Positions 1 to 9,074 are shown, counted from the stretch's first letter. The stretch is DNA of 64,000 bases from Puniceicoccaceae bacterium (GCA_028285755.1 JANQOQ010000014.1:1-64000); one strand, 5' to 3'. Numbers and translations: made by a program. The notes: generated from the letters alone by a model not told the origin.

Positions 1-18
1 TCGAAACATAATTCTTAG

Positions 19-1005
19 TTATCCTTTGATTGTGAGCTTTGATCGGGGGTGGTTTGCTAGGATGATGTTACGTTGAGTATGTTGGCTTACAGAGGCATAT
101 ATGGATGTGGTAGCTATGGAGCTATGACCTAGGAACTTCTGTATTACTCGTATGTCTGTTCCCTCATCTAGAAGCTGTGTGGCGATGCTATGGCGAAATA
201 CGTGAGGGGTAACTGATTGCAGTCCAATTTGTTTTGTGCAGGCTTTAACGACTCCTCTAATCGATTGTTCGGAGAGGCGGTTATTGTCCCTATTCAGGAA
301 TATGTAACCCTCGTATTCTGATCTCCATGAATTACCATACTGTGATCTCAGATAGCGTTTTAGTTTTTTTAGATAATCTGTGCCACATATGGGTATGATT
401 CTGTCTTTATTCCCTTTACCTCTTACATGAAAGTAACCCTCTTCCAGATTTAGATTTCTGATTTGGAGATAGCTTACTTCACTGACTCTCATACCCGTGT
501 TGAATAGCGTTTCTACAAGCACTAGATTTCTCAGTCTTTTTGTATGTCTTTGGTCGTTAGAATGGGTTTCTTTCTCTAACTGTTCGTAGAGTGATCGTAG
601 GAGTTTTTCGACCTGAGTTTGTCCAAGGTGGCGTGGTAATTCGTGGGGAACTTTAATACGGAAGTTGATCCGCTTGGTAGGATTATCTAGGAGTATCTCT
701 TCGTCTTCAAGGTATCCGAAAAAGGCTTTGAGTGTAGCTAATTTTCGATTGATGGTTCTTGGTTTTGCTTCTTTGAATGAGCGAAGAAAATCTCGGATTT
801 CATGCTTACCAACATGAAGCCAGCTTAGCATTGAAGTGTCTTTATCTATGTATTCGCTGAATTGTTTCAGATCTTGTCTGTATGACTTCTGAGTGTTTTG
901 GCTGAGTCCTTTATCGTATTGGCAATAATTGATAAAGTCTTCTATGACTGATGATATATGAATTTGCCTATGGCTGTCATTTTTGCTAAGTTTTTGAGAA
1001 TGCAT
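19..1005 (-). CDS. Tyrosine recombinase / phage-type integrase (XerC/D-like)
   Basis: Cuts and rejoins DNA at a specific site through a phosphotyrosine intermediate. An N-terminal SAM-like core-binding domain spans roughly residues 18-110 and the catalytic domain 125-310. The catalytic set is visible: R173 in GMRVSE, the lysines of GKGNK (197-200), H268 and R271 in HVFRH, H294 in LGHSS and nucleophile Y303. At 328 aa it is slightly longer than XerC/D because of about 15 extra charged residues before GMRVSE. It lacks the extra helix that integron integrases carry between the GKGNK hairpin and the HxxR box, so it is not IntI. It ends only 18 bases from the window edge, so its downstream partner is unseen. 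The surrounding AT-rich DNA suggests integrase of an island, but a housekeeping Xer role cannot be excluded. Confidence 0.92.
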   Translation of the reverse strand: MHSQKLSKNDSHRQIHISSVIEDFINYCQYDKGLSQNTQKSYRQDLKQFSEYIDKDTSMLSWLHVGKHEIRDFLRSFKEAKPRTINRKLATLKAFFGYLEDEEILLDNPTKRINFRIKVPHELPRHLGQTQVEKLLRSLYEQLEKETHSNDQRHTKRLRNLVLVETLFNTGMRVSEVSYLQIRNLNLEEGYFHVRGKGNKDRIIPICGTDYLKKLKRYLRSQYGNSWRSEYEGYIFLNRDNNRLSEQSIRGVVKACTKQIGLQSVTPHVFRHSIATQLLDEGTDIRVIQKFLGHSSIATTSIYASVSQHTQRNIILANHPRSKLTIKG

Positions 1006-1657
1006 GACTCGCAGTTCTCAAAAGTTTTCTAGCCACTCAATCCTCTTTGTGTCCTTTAAGGATTTATGGAAAAAGGATGCTTTTTTACCTTAATTCTGTA
1101 ATAAAATAGCATTTATTTGGAGTTTTATTCTAACTCAAATTTCATTGGGTCTTTTAGCTTGCTTATTTTTTACATTTTTCATGTCTTGTAACCGTTATAA
1201 CTGAATTTGTAACCAAGTTAAGCCGTTCTTTATTAGGAAGTTAAGTGCTATTTCGGCTGTCCCCTACGGGATGCCAACTTATTTTTAAGTGTTGGCGTAA
1301 CTTATTCTAAATCATTAAGTTGTTGGTTTAGAGCTTCTTCCGATAAGTGTAATCTTGCGCTTGGTAGAATTTTTGGTAGAAAATTAACCTAAGTTGCTAT
1401 TTTTGTAGATTCTGTAAGGTGTCGATGTGTAACTGTTATATGGGTGGATTTGTGAAATCTCCTACGCGGTGAAGTTGATTTGAAGAAGTGTGCTTGGGTC
1501 AGAAGTTTGCAATTGGTTGCGAACTTTTGTATTTAATAAGGGGAAGTAAAAATGGATTAGTTATCGAGTGGATTTTCATATTAACTAATTAGATATACAA
1601 AAAACAAAATTTTCTTTGGTGAGTTGGTTATTTTAGGAGCTCTTGTTTTTATTAGGG
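1006..1657. other. AT-rich gene-free region upstream of the integrase and sigma factor
   Basis: About 650 bases without a convincing ORF lie between divergent genes. It contains a hairpin at 1273-1296 (GCCAAC / GTTGGC, 12-nt loop), two similar TGTAAC(C/T)GTTATA stretches near 1187 and 1429, and a terminator-like hairpin at 1503-1526. Promoters of both flanking genes must lie here, but no clear -35/-10 pair stands out. An attachment site for the integrase would also be expected in such a place. None could be identified by eye. Confidence 0.5.
1503..1533 (+). terminator. Terminator-like hairpin with no visible upstream gene
   Basis: AAGTTTGCAA (1503-1512) pairs with TTGCGAACTT (1517-1526) over 10 bp with one G.T pair and a TTGG loop. 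A T-rich tail follows on the + strand. No protein gene on the + strand precedes it in the window, so it may end an untranslated transcript or be an upstream hairpin of the sigma factor mRNA. Confidence 0.35.
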
Positions 1658-2287
1658 ATGAAAAATAATCGTTTAGAAAAGACTAAAGAAGCCGATGGGG
1701 TGGTAGTAGAATTTTTAAGCGAGAGTTTCCAAAAAGACGTTGATGGCAAGGCAGAATCAGGCACTAAGAAGTGGTTTGAGGCTAATCTTCTGCCGCATGA
1801 AAACACCCTCCGTGCATGGTTACTGAGGAATTTTAAAGTCCATGGTGAGGTCGATGATATAATTCAGGATTCGTATGTCAGAACCCTTCAAGTTTACACA
1901 AAACATGCGAAGAAGATTGATAATCCAAAGGCATACTTATTTTCGGTGGCCAGAAATCTTTCCTATAGAGTTTTGAAGAAAACCGAAAAAACAACCCCTA
2001 CTGCATTTGACGAAGCAACCAATACCGAGGAAGTCGACTCGGGTAGAAGTATTGAAGAATGGATGCAATATAGAGAGGATTTGGAGCTTCTAAATGAAGC
2101 GATCCGCAAGTTACCTAATCAATGCAGGCAGATTTTCGTAATGAGGAGAATTCGAGGCATGAGCAGTGCTGAAATTTCAAAAAAGCTGGGTATTTCGGTC
2201 CATACAGTTTCCAGCCAGTTAACGATTGGGTTAGAAAAGTGTGCTAAATTCTTTAAGCAACATCAGCAGAGTTTGGATGGTAAGTAA
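1658..2287 (+). CDS. ECF-type RNA polymerase sigma factor, FecI-like
   Basis: Redirects RNA polymerase to a small regulon and is normally held or activated by a FecR-type partner. Sigma region 2 covers about residues 45-110 (LLRNFKVHGEVDDIIQDSYV region) and region 4 about 140-200, with the helix-turn-helix around MSSAEISKKLGISVHTVSSQ. The next gene is a FecR protein 18 bases downstream and then a TonB receptor with an STN signalling domain, so this is a complete FecI-FecR-FecA-style unit. I chose ATG 1658; an in-frame TTG at 1643 would add five residues but sits only three bases from its AGGAG. Acidic and serine-rich N-terminal extension is longer than in E. coli FecI. Confidence 0.9.
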   Translation: MKNNRLEKTKEADGVVVEFLSESFQKDVDGKAESGTKKWFEANLLPHENTLRAWLLRNFKVHGEVDDIIQDSYVRTLQVYTKHAKKIDNPKAYLFSVARNLSYRVLKKTEKTTPTAFDEATNTEEVDSGRSIEEWMQYREDLELLNEAIRKLPNQCRQIFVMRRIRGMSSAEISKKLGISVHTVSSQLTIGLEKCAKFFKQHQQSLDGK

Positions 2288-2305
2288 ATAAGCGGCTAAT
2301 GTATC

Positions 2306-3301
2306 ATGAAGAAAAATATTGAGAGAATTGCCAGCGAATGGGCGATACGTGAAAGAGAAGGTCTTGATTCAGCCGAAAAGGAAGCTCTCGAGGATTGGCT
2401 TTCCAAGACACCCGAGGCCAAAGAAATGTTTAATGAAATGCAGAAAGCATGGGATATGTTCGAGCCGATCGCGGACACCCATTATACCCCAGAAGCAGCT
2501 ACAGTTAAGTGGATTCGGCCAGCCAAAGTATGGGCAATTGCCGCCTTACTTTTAGTTGCTGTATCAGCCTTTGTCTTTAAGTTCTCGAATCAGCAGGATA
2601 CTGATTTCGATTCATCTAGAATATCGGTTGCGTGGAACGATACTGATTACATCAGCTTACCGGATGGATCTTCCATCGATTTAAATGAAAGTGCTGAGAT
2701 ACAGTATGATTTTGATCAACAAAAGAGGTCGATTTGGCTCCAAAAAGGAGAAGCCTACTTTAGTGTGGCAAAAGATGAATTAAGGCCTTTTGTCGTGCAT
2801 GCAAACAACACGGTAATCACAGCACTGGGAACGGAATTCATCGTGAATTTAAAGGCACAGATGGTTGAATTGATAGTGTCTGAGGGATCGGTAAATCTTG
2901 AAGTTAACGAACCCGAAGAATCGATTATTATTGATCTAGCGAATGACATAGAAAGCAATCGAGTCGTTCACGAAAAGCAAAAGGTAGTCATCTATAATCA
3001 AACTGAGCTGGAAAAGGGATTTGTCATTAGCCTGGTGAGTGAAGAGCAATTAAGCAGCCTGCTTGCCTGGAAACCCGAAACGCTGGTGTTTAAGGGAGCA
3101 CCCCTCTCGGAGGTGGTAGCTGCATTTAATCGATACAATGAGCAACAACTCATAATATCCGATGATCGCATCAAAGAAATCCAAATTGTAGCAAATCTCA
3201 GGTCAAACAAGATAAATGGGTTTTTGGAAACCCTTAGAATTACTTCAAATATCTTTCATCGGTATGAGGATAATGTATACTATTTATATCAAATGGATTA
3301 G
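2306..3301 (+). CDS. FecR-family transmembrane sigma regulator
   Basis: Relays a surface signal from the outer-membrane receptor to the ECF sigma factor across the inner membrane. The N-terminal cytoplasmic DUF4880-like helical part (residues 1-55, WAIREREGLDSAEKEALEDW) should bind sigma. A single membrane helix lies at about 75-93. The periplasmic FecR beta domain spans about 105-225, and a DUF4974/STN-like C-terminal domain lies at about 254-310. Length of 331 aa is typical. The gene sits between the sigma factor and the STN-containing receptor, which strongly supports the assignment. Translation of an antisense frame here is a shadow. Confidence 0.92.
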   Translation: MKKNIERIASEWAIREREGLDSAEKEALEDWLSKTPEAKEMFNEMQKAWDMFEPIADTHYTPEAATVKWIRPAKVWAIAALLLVAVSAFVFKFSNQQDTDFDSSRISVAWNDTDYISLPDGSSIDLNESAEIQYDFDQQKRSIWLQKGEAYFSVAKDELRPFVVHANNTVITALGTEFIVNLKAQMVELIVSEGSVNLEVNEPEESIIIDLANDIESNRVVHEKQKVVIYNQTELEKGFVISLVSEEQLSSLLAWKPETLVFKGAPLSEVVAAFNRYNEQQLIISDDRIKEIQIVANLRSNKINGFLETLRITSNIFHRYEDNVYYLYQMD

Positions 3302-3423
3302 AGATTTTGGCTATTACTTAAAAAATTTTGGTGAGTTTTGTATTACAAAGGCTCGTGCGGGATGAAGAATCATTCTGCAAATGTTATACCCCCCAAAAAC
3401 ACGGTTTAGAAACAATACATGTA

Positions 3424-6400
3424 TTGAAAATTATACTCGTATTGAGTATGTGCTTTTTTGCGGGGTTTGGTTATTCGGAGCCATTAGAAGATACACAAAT
3501 TTATTTTTCTGTGTCGGCTGGGGATGCGGTAAATACGCTGTCTTTGGCTTCAGAACAAGCGGGTATCGATCTGGTGTTTCGGTTGGATATTGTGGAGGGC
3601 AAAAGGACACAAGCACTATCGGGCAGCTACACTGTCGAAGAGGCGTTCGAATATCTGTTGTTGGGCTCTAACCTGATGCTTATCAACGATATGAAATCGC
3701 AGACCTATGCAATAATCAGCGTTCAGGGTGATTCAGACATGGAACCTCAAAATCTTGAGGTTGTTAACCCAAAAAATGAATCAACAATGAAAATGAACGA
3801 AAAACAGAATATTGCACAAAGGCTATTCTCTGCTTTAACCGGCTTGCTAATTGCATCGTCAGCCAATTTAAATGCGCAGGATATCAATGATGATGATGTA
3901 TTCGAATTATCTCCATTTGTTATAGAATCTTCAGATAATGAAGGTTACCTGGCAACTTCGACACTCGCTGGTTCGAGGTTGAGAACAAATCTATCAGATG
4001 TGGGTGCTTCCATTTCTGTAATTACCAATCAGTTTTTGGAGGATACAAATTCCACTGATCTTAGGGATGCTTTAGTATATAGCGCAGGAACTGAAGTCAG
4101 CGGATTAGGGGGTAACTTCTCGAATGCGAGTGGTACTGGAACTGAGCTGACTACGGATACGTCACTCGGTAATAATGTGGGCACTCGCGTTCGTGGTCTT
4201 GCTGCTGCGACACTCACAAGAAACTACTTTAGGAGTAGTATTCCCTTCGACACCTATAATAGTGATCGTATTGAAATTAATCGGGGTGCAAATGCTATCT
4301 TATTCGGCGTAGGTAGTCCCGCTGGAATCATAAATTATTCAACCCATACAGCATCAACGAGTAAAAGCTTTGGCGAAATAGATATGAGGTTGGGTAGATT
4401 TGGAAGTAATCGTCTCTCTTTTGACTTCAACAAACCCATTATCGAAAATGAATTAGCAATTAGAGTAAGTGTTTTAAGGGATGATGAGAAATTTCAACAA
4501 GATCCTGCCTTCAATAATGATCACAGAGTATTTTTTACAGGAGTATATACACCTGATTTTCTGGTTACCGAGAATGGGATCTTTTCAGGAACTACATTCC
4601 GCTTTAGTTATGAAAATGGAGAGATAGAGGCCAATAACCCTAGAAGTTTACCCCCTCAGGATAATATCGTTCGATGGTTTGAGCCAACAGCCGAAATGCT
4701 GGAAGTAGGAGTGATTCCCAAATTCACACGAGATAATACGCAGAACTTGAGTTTCAACAACGGTATATTTGCAACCCAAGGATTACGGCGAACCCCTGTG
4801 ATATTATTTAGAGATCCGAATTCCCCAGTTCCCACAGATCACATTCAGCAAAATGCAATCGCGCGCCAGTATACTATAAATCGTTCATCGGTTAGAAATG
4901 GCACGACGGCTATGTTTTCACCGGGAAATTTAGCGGATTCATTAAGGCGTGAGGGTTTCCCGAACTCCAATTTCTATAAAACGCCATCCCTGATAGATCG
5001 CTCAGTGTTTGATTACCGCAATAACCTGATAGATGGTGATAATAAACGGGAAATATTGGATATTGAATCTGCCAATTTTAGTGTGGAGCAATTGTTTTTT
5101 AACAATCAGGCAGGTATAGAATTCGTATATGACGAACAAGAAACAGTCGATGAGCGATATGCAGTGTTTTCCAGTCGACCGATTATTGAATTAGATGTAA
5201 ACACAGTCTTGGTGGAAGGTGAGCCAAATCCTGATTTCGGTAGACCTTTTATTTCTTCGCGAGGCAATGCGAATGCTAGTTGGGGCTATAGAGAAGCAGA
5301 AACAATGCGAATAACTGCTTTTGGAGAGCTTGATTTTGAAAAACTTATGGATCAAGGATGGGGTAAGTGGTTAGGCAAACATACCTTTACCCTTCTTTAT
5401 CAGGATGAGGAGACGTTTGCAGAAAACAGAAGTGGAAAGATATGGTATATTCCGGATACTCCATGGTTATACGGTAATAACCAAAGCCGTTTCAGTAATG
5501 CAGGCAAAAGTGTAGAAGTTCTACAATTTCTTGGACCTAGTTTAGCCGATGCATCGAGCGCAAGCGGAGCCAATTTAGGTAGAGTCTCTAATAACTTGGT
5601 AGATTTACCCAGTATAACCGAAGGAGGTTCTTTGTACTTGCGTGAAATGGCTGCAGGTTCTGACTTTGACTTTGTTCCGGCAAATATTGTAAGAGCACAA
5701 AGTGATCTTAGCGACAATGCCCGCAATGCTTCTAAATCATTGAGACAAATTGAATCTCAAGCTCTAAATATCCAGAGCCGACTGCTGGATGGGCACATTA
5801 TAACAAACTTTGGCTGGAGAGATGAAGAAGTATCCATTTTCGATGTCAATGCACCCTTGGTTTCCGATGGGCAAGGCTTTAGATTGGTTAATGATCCCGC
5901 TTATGCATTTGGGAGTGAAGCGGATTTGGCTGCCAGCCAGACTTTATTTTCTTGGAATGTTGTCGGTAAAGTACCCTATGGATTTCTCCAAAAATTGCCG
6001 TTAATTACGGGTCTTAATTTACACTACAATGAATCTGAGAATTTCTCACCCCCGCAGGGTTTGCGTATTTCACCCCTTGGAGATGTGTTATCGCCCCCGA
6101 CAGGCGAAACTAAAGATTATGGTTTCTGGGTTGAATTTCAGGAGGGTAAGTATCAAGCCAAGATTAACTGGTATGAGACCAAGCAAAGTCTGGTTACGAA
6201 TGGTACTATAACAGGAGCAGTAAATAGTGTAGTCGGAAATCATATCCTAGCATATAACGCTGTTCAAGACGGGATCGCCCAGGACGATGATGGTGATGGC
6301 TTTCCTAACTTCTATGTAGCGCCTCCTCAATTCCTGTTAGATTTGTATAATGTTAGAATTGATAATGGATCAATAAGTTCCACTAACCCAGGTATAGCTG

Positions 6401-7110
6401 CAACAGGAGAATTTGTAGCCGAAGGCATGGAAATTGAACTTACGGCTAATCCAACTGATAATTGGACAATTATTTTCAATGCTACCAGGCAAGAATCTAT
6501 AAGAGACAATACCGGGGTTGCTGCAGAGCAACTGCTATTTAACACACCTGTTGAGGATGGACGGAGTATCATTGAAAACTGGCTCGAATTATGGACGGTT
6601 CCCTTGTTTGAAGCGGGCACTTTTAATCCTGGTCCAGATACAACTGGTACTTTGAGAAACTTTACGCTTCGGGAAATCGTTAATCCTTACAATGGAGTTA
6701 AATTGCAAGATGGTGCACCTGCACAGGAGTTGCGCGAGTGGCGATACAATTTAGTAACCAATTATGCCTTTGATGAGGGAGTCTTGGACGGCGTAAACAT
6801 TGGCGGAGCATATAGATGGCAAGATAAAGTCGCTATTGGTTTTCCACTTACTGCTGATGAGCAGGAGCAGGTTATAATCGATGTAAATAACCCACACTTC
6901 GGACCAACTACCAGTAATGTAGACTTTTGGATAGGATATCGCAGAACTCTATTTGATGGTAAAATAAATTGGAAACTACAGTTAAACGTAAGAAACGCGT
7001 TATCGGATGATGATTTGATACCCATATTTACCCAACCGACAGGCGAGGAAGTGGTGTTTCGCATAAGCGAATCAAGACTTTGGACTATCCGATCAACATT
7101 CTCCTTCTAA
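3424..7110 (+). CDS. TonB-dependent outer-membrane receptor with N-terminal STN signalling domain
   Basis: Imports a ligand (oligosaccharide, siderophore or similar) powered by TonB and signals binding to FecR. With TTG 3424 as start the protein begins with a clean signal peptide (MKIILVLSMCFFAGFGYS). The longer TTG 3328 frame would put 32 extra residues before it. An STN domain follows (SAGDAVNTLSLASEQAG to TYAIISV). A second signal-peptide-like stretch (MKMNEK then LFSALTGLLIASSANLNAQ) begins at 3787, then the mature start DDDVFELSPFVI, the plug (SDVGASISVITNQF) and a 22-strand-type barrel ending in F. About 1228 aa, long for the family. No SusD partner is present. Substrate is not predictable; the polysaccharide neighbourhood favours a glycan. 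Confidence 0.9.
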   Translation: MKIILVLSMCFFAGFGYSEPLEDTQIYFSVSAGDAVNTLSLASEQAGIDLVFRLDIVEGKRTQALSGSYTVEEAFEYLLLGSNLMLINDMKSQTYAIISVQGDSDMEPQNLEVVNPKNESTMKMNEKQNIAQRLFSALTGLLIASSANLNAQDINDDDVFELSPFVIESSDNEGYLATSTLAGSRLRTNLSDVGASISVITNQFLEDTNSTDLRDALVYSAGTEVSGLGGNFSNASGTGTELTTDTSLGNNVGTRVRGLAAATLTRNYFRSSIPFDTYNSDRIEINRGANAILFGVGSPAGIINYSTHTASTSKSFGEIDMRLGRFGSNRLSFDFNKPIIENELAIRVSVLRDDEKFQQDPAFNNDHRVFFTGVYTPDFLVTENGIFSGTTFRFSYENGEIEANNPRSLPPQDNIVRWFEPTAEMLEVGVIPKFTRDNTQNLSFNNGIFATQGLRRTPVILFRDPNSPVPTDHIQQNAIARQYTINRSSVRNGTTAMFSPGNLADSLRREGFPNSNFYKTPSLIDRSVFDYRNNLIDGDNKREILDIESANFSVEQLFFNNQAGIEFVYDEQETVDERYAVFSSRPIIELDVNTVLVEGEPNPDFGRPFISSRGNANASWGYREAETMRITAFGELDFEKLMDQGWGKWLGKHTFTLLYQDEETFAENRSGKIWYIPDTPWLYGNNQSRFSNAGKSVEVLQFLGPSLADASSASGANLGRVSNNLVDLPSITEGGSLYLREMAAGSDFDFVPANIVRAQSDLSDNARNASKSLRQIESQALNIQSRLLDGHIITNFGWRDEEVSIFDVNAPLVSDGQGFRLVNDPAYAFGSEADLAASQTLFSWNVVGKVPYGFLQKLPLITGLNLHYNESENFSPPQGLRISPLGDVLSPPTGETKDYGFWVEFQEGKYQAKINWYETKQSLVTNGTITGAVNSVVGNHILAYNAVQDGIAQDDDGDGFPNFYVAPPQFLLDLYNVRIDNGSISSTNPGIAATGEFVAEGMEIELTANPTDNWTIIFNATRQESIRDNTGVAAEQLLFNTPVEDGRSIIENWLELWTVPLFEAGTFNPGPDTTGTLRNFTLREIVNPYNGVKLQDGAPAQELREWRYNLVTNYAFDEGVLDGVNIGGAYRWQDKVAIGFPLTADEQEQVIIDVNNPHFGPTTSNVDFWIGYRRTLFDGKINWKLQLNVRNALSDDDLIPIFTQPTGEEVVFRISESRLWTIRSTFSF

Positions 7111-7119
7111 TCCACGAAA

Positions 7120-8406
7120 ATGCGTATATTGAATCATCTTGCTATTACCTCCAATTCAAGGCGCAGTTTTATTAAGACTATGGCATCCGTTGCGGGTGCC
7201 ATGGCTCTTAATGCAAAAACGAAGGAAGCCCCCAAAGTTATTTTTCGATCAGCATGGCAGACTGTAAATATTGGGGATATTGCTCACACTCCTGGCTTCT
7301 TGAAATTGATGGAGACTTATTTACCAAATGTGCAAGTTACCCTATGGCCGAGTGATATTGGGGAGGGCGTAAAGGAAATCCTTGAAGCGCGGTTTCCAAA
7401 ACTTAAATTTGCAGAAACTGAAAATGAGATAAGATTAGCATTTAAAGAATGCGATTTCTTTATCCACGGTTCTGCTGCGAGTCTAAGTGGAATGCGACAA
7501 ATAGAAAGATGGGAAAAAGAAACAGGAAAGCCATTTGGAATCTATGGGATTACATTCGACGATCATCAATCGTGGAGAATCGAAAAGGATACACCTGAAG
7601 AGATAGAGCGAAGGGTAGATGTAATTAATAGATCTGCGTTTATTTATTTCAGAGATAGAGAGTCACTTCAAAAGGCTAAAGACTATGGTTGCAGAGCACC
7701 AATAATGGACTTTGCACCGGATGCGGCTTTCGCAACCGATTTAAGGGATGAGGGTAGGGCGAGTGCATACTTAGATGCCCATAAATTAGAAAAGGGGAAA
7801 TTTATATGTTGTATACCAAGATACCGATTTTCTCCATATTGGCTGATGAAAGAGCACATAGCCATAGACCTCAAAAAAGATAAAATAAATCAAGAAATGA
7901 AGGAGCAAGATCACGCTCCCTTAAGACTCGCTGTTAAGAAGATAGTAAAGGAAACGGATTTAAAGGTCTTATTGTGTCCTGAAGACGTTTCACAAATACA
8001 GCTTAATAAAGATCTGATTTACGATCACCTAACTCCCGCAGAAAAGGAGAGGGTTGTTTGGAAATCTGATTATTGGCTCACGGGCGAAGCAGTCAGCGTT
8101 TATAAGAGGAGTGCTGGTTTATTTGGCAATGAAATGCATTCTCCCATTATGTGCATAGGCAATGGAATACCGGCCATAGTCTGTCGTTGGGAGGGTCAAA
8201 CCTCCAAAGGAACCATGTGGAACGACATTGGGCTTTCTGAATGGTTATTTAACTTTGATATTGAAAGTGATAGAAATAAGTTACCCGATGCTGTGCTTGA
8301 TTTTGCTACAAATATAGAGACATCTTTCAAGAAGGCTCGAATGGCTAAGGAAAGAGTTAATCATTATCAACGAAGAACAATGAAGCAAGTTGGCGATTTA
8401 CTGTAG
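7120..8406 (+). CDS. Tat-exported polysaccharide pyruvyl transferase-family protein
   Basis: Resembles the polysaccharide pyruvyl transferase (CsaB/WcaK-like) family, which adds ketal pyruvate from phosphoenolpyruvate to sugars. The N-terminal fold half shows NIGDIAHTPGFLKL, a conserved FFIHGSA segment and GKPFGIYGITFD. The C-terminal half carries the nucleotide/sugar-binding-like region (IMCIGNGIPAIVCRWEGQTSKG). Unusually it begins with a twin-arginine signal (SRRSFIK followed by a hydrophobic stretch), implying export, where PEP would not be expected. It starts 9 bases after the TonB receptor and so belongs to that operon. A role in binding or cleaving a pyruvylated glycan in the periplasm is conceivable, but this is speculation. 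Confidence 0.72.
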   Translation: MRILNHLAITSNSRRSFIKTMASVAGAMALNAKTKEAPKVIFRSAWQTVNIGDIAHTPGFLKLMETYLPNVQVTLWPSDIGEGVKEILEARFPKLKFAETENEIRLAFKECDFFIHGSAASLSGMRQIERWEKETGKPFGIYGITFDDHQSWRIEKDTPEEIERRVDVINRSAFIYFRDRESLQKAKDYGCRAPIMDFAPDAAFATDLRDEGRASAYLDAHKLEKGKFICCIPRYRFSPYWLMKEHIAIDLKKDKINQEMKEQDHAPLRLAVKKIVKETDLKVLLCPEDVSQIQLNKDLIYDHLTPAEKERVVWKSDYWLTGEAVSVYKRSAGLFGNEMHSPIMCIGNGIPAIVCRWEGQTSKGTMWNDIGLSEWLFNFDIESDRNKLPDAVLDFATNIETSFKKARMAKERVNHYQRRTMKQVGDLL

Positions 8407-8447
8407 ATTTTGCTTTCAGCGCATATAGCGAATCACTGAGCTTTCGA

Positions 8448-8912
8448 TTAGGCTTGGTATCCAATGGAGTCCATTGAATGGGGATTGGTAACCCGAAGGA
8501 AGGTTTTAATCATAATCTGTATTTCTTTGCTGGTGCAGCTAATTTGTGCCAAAGCCGATTGTGGTTTATCCACAATTTTGTGAAGATAGGGATACTTAGC
8601 ACTCATTTCATGCTTACAATTTTTGTAAGCAATCTGATATTCGGGGAAATCCCTTTTATTTTTTGGTCTAAACCAAACGGTTTTGAAGCCACAGTGTCTG
8701 GTATCACGTTCTATTTTTCTTGTGAGCTGCTGAACAGCCAATTTTGGACCTTCTAAAACGCCAATGAAATTGCCATCGGAATATAAGAGCAAACCCGTTA
8801 TTTTTCGATCGTGGTTTCGCTTTCTAGTGGTCAGCAGTAATTCCTCCAAATCAGACTCTTTGAAATCATAGGTAGCCGAACTAAGGTAAATTACCTGATA
8901 TAGATCTTTCAT
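8448..8912 (-). CDS. BLUF-domain protein with altered flavin photochemistry residues
   Basis: BLUF domains bind FAD and sense blue light. Residues 1-96 align well: YQVIYLSSAT at the start, RKRNHDRKITGLLLY, then GNFIGVLEGP. Tyr9 and Asn33 match the light-active Tyr and flavin-binding Asn of PixD-type BLUFs, but the essential Gln of the FxQxLEG motif is Gly51 (codon GGC). The semi-conserved Trp and Met of the last strand are Tyr92 and Ile94. The protein may therefore bind flavin without the normal photocycle. A helical C-terminal extension to residue 154 has no recognised output domain. It is divergent from the kinase-like gene at 9075, and a perfect hairpin precedes its start codon. Confidence 0.85.
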   Translation of the reverse strand: MKDLYQVIYLSSATYDFKESDLEELLLTTRKRNHDRKITGLLLYSDGNFIGVLEGPKLAVQQLTRKIERDTRHCGFKTVWFRPKNKRDFPEYQIAYKNCKHEMSAKYPYLHKIVDKPQSALAQISCTSKEIQIMIKTFLRVTNPHSMDSIGYQA

Positions 8913-8915
8913 ATG

Positions 8916-8933
8916 ATTAGCGGAAGCTAATCT
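8916..8933 (-). promoter_or_regulatory. Perfect 7-4-7 hairpin immediately upstream of the BLUF start codon
   Basis: GATTAGC at 8916-8922 and GCTAATC at 8927-8933 are perfect inverse complements around a 4-nt loop. On the minus-strand message the stem ends about three bases before the ATG at 8912, where the ribosome would bind. It could be an operator for a dimeric repressor or an mRNA hairpin limiting translation. Confidence 0.45.
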
Positions 8934-9074
8934 TATAGATTAACAATCCTTATTTGTAAAGAAAATGTGAAGATAGTTTCTAATTTGAGATACATGGTCA
9001 TATTTTACCAAATTGAGTAAAGTGACTAATGAAATGACCGATTGCTCAGGTATTCCTACTTAGAACTTCAAGCG

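Noticed and set aside
8462-8477. Palindrome CAATGGAGTCCATTG near the 3' end of the BLUF gene
   Set aside because: It lies within coding sequence, has no T-tract, and no second copy was seen.
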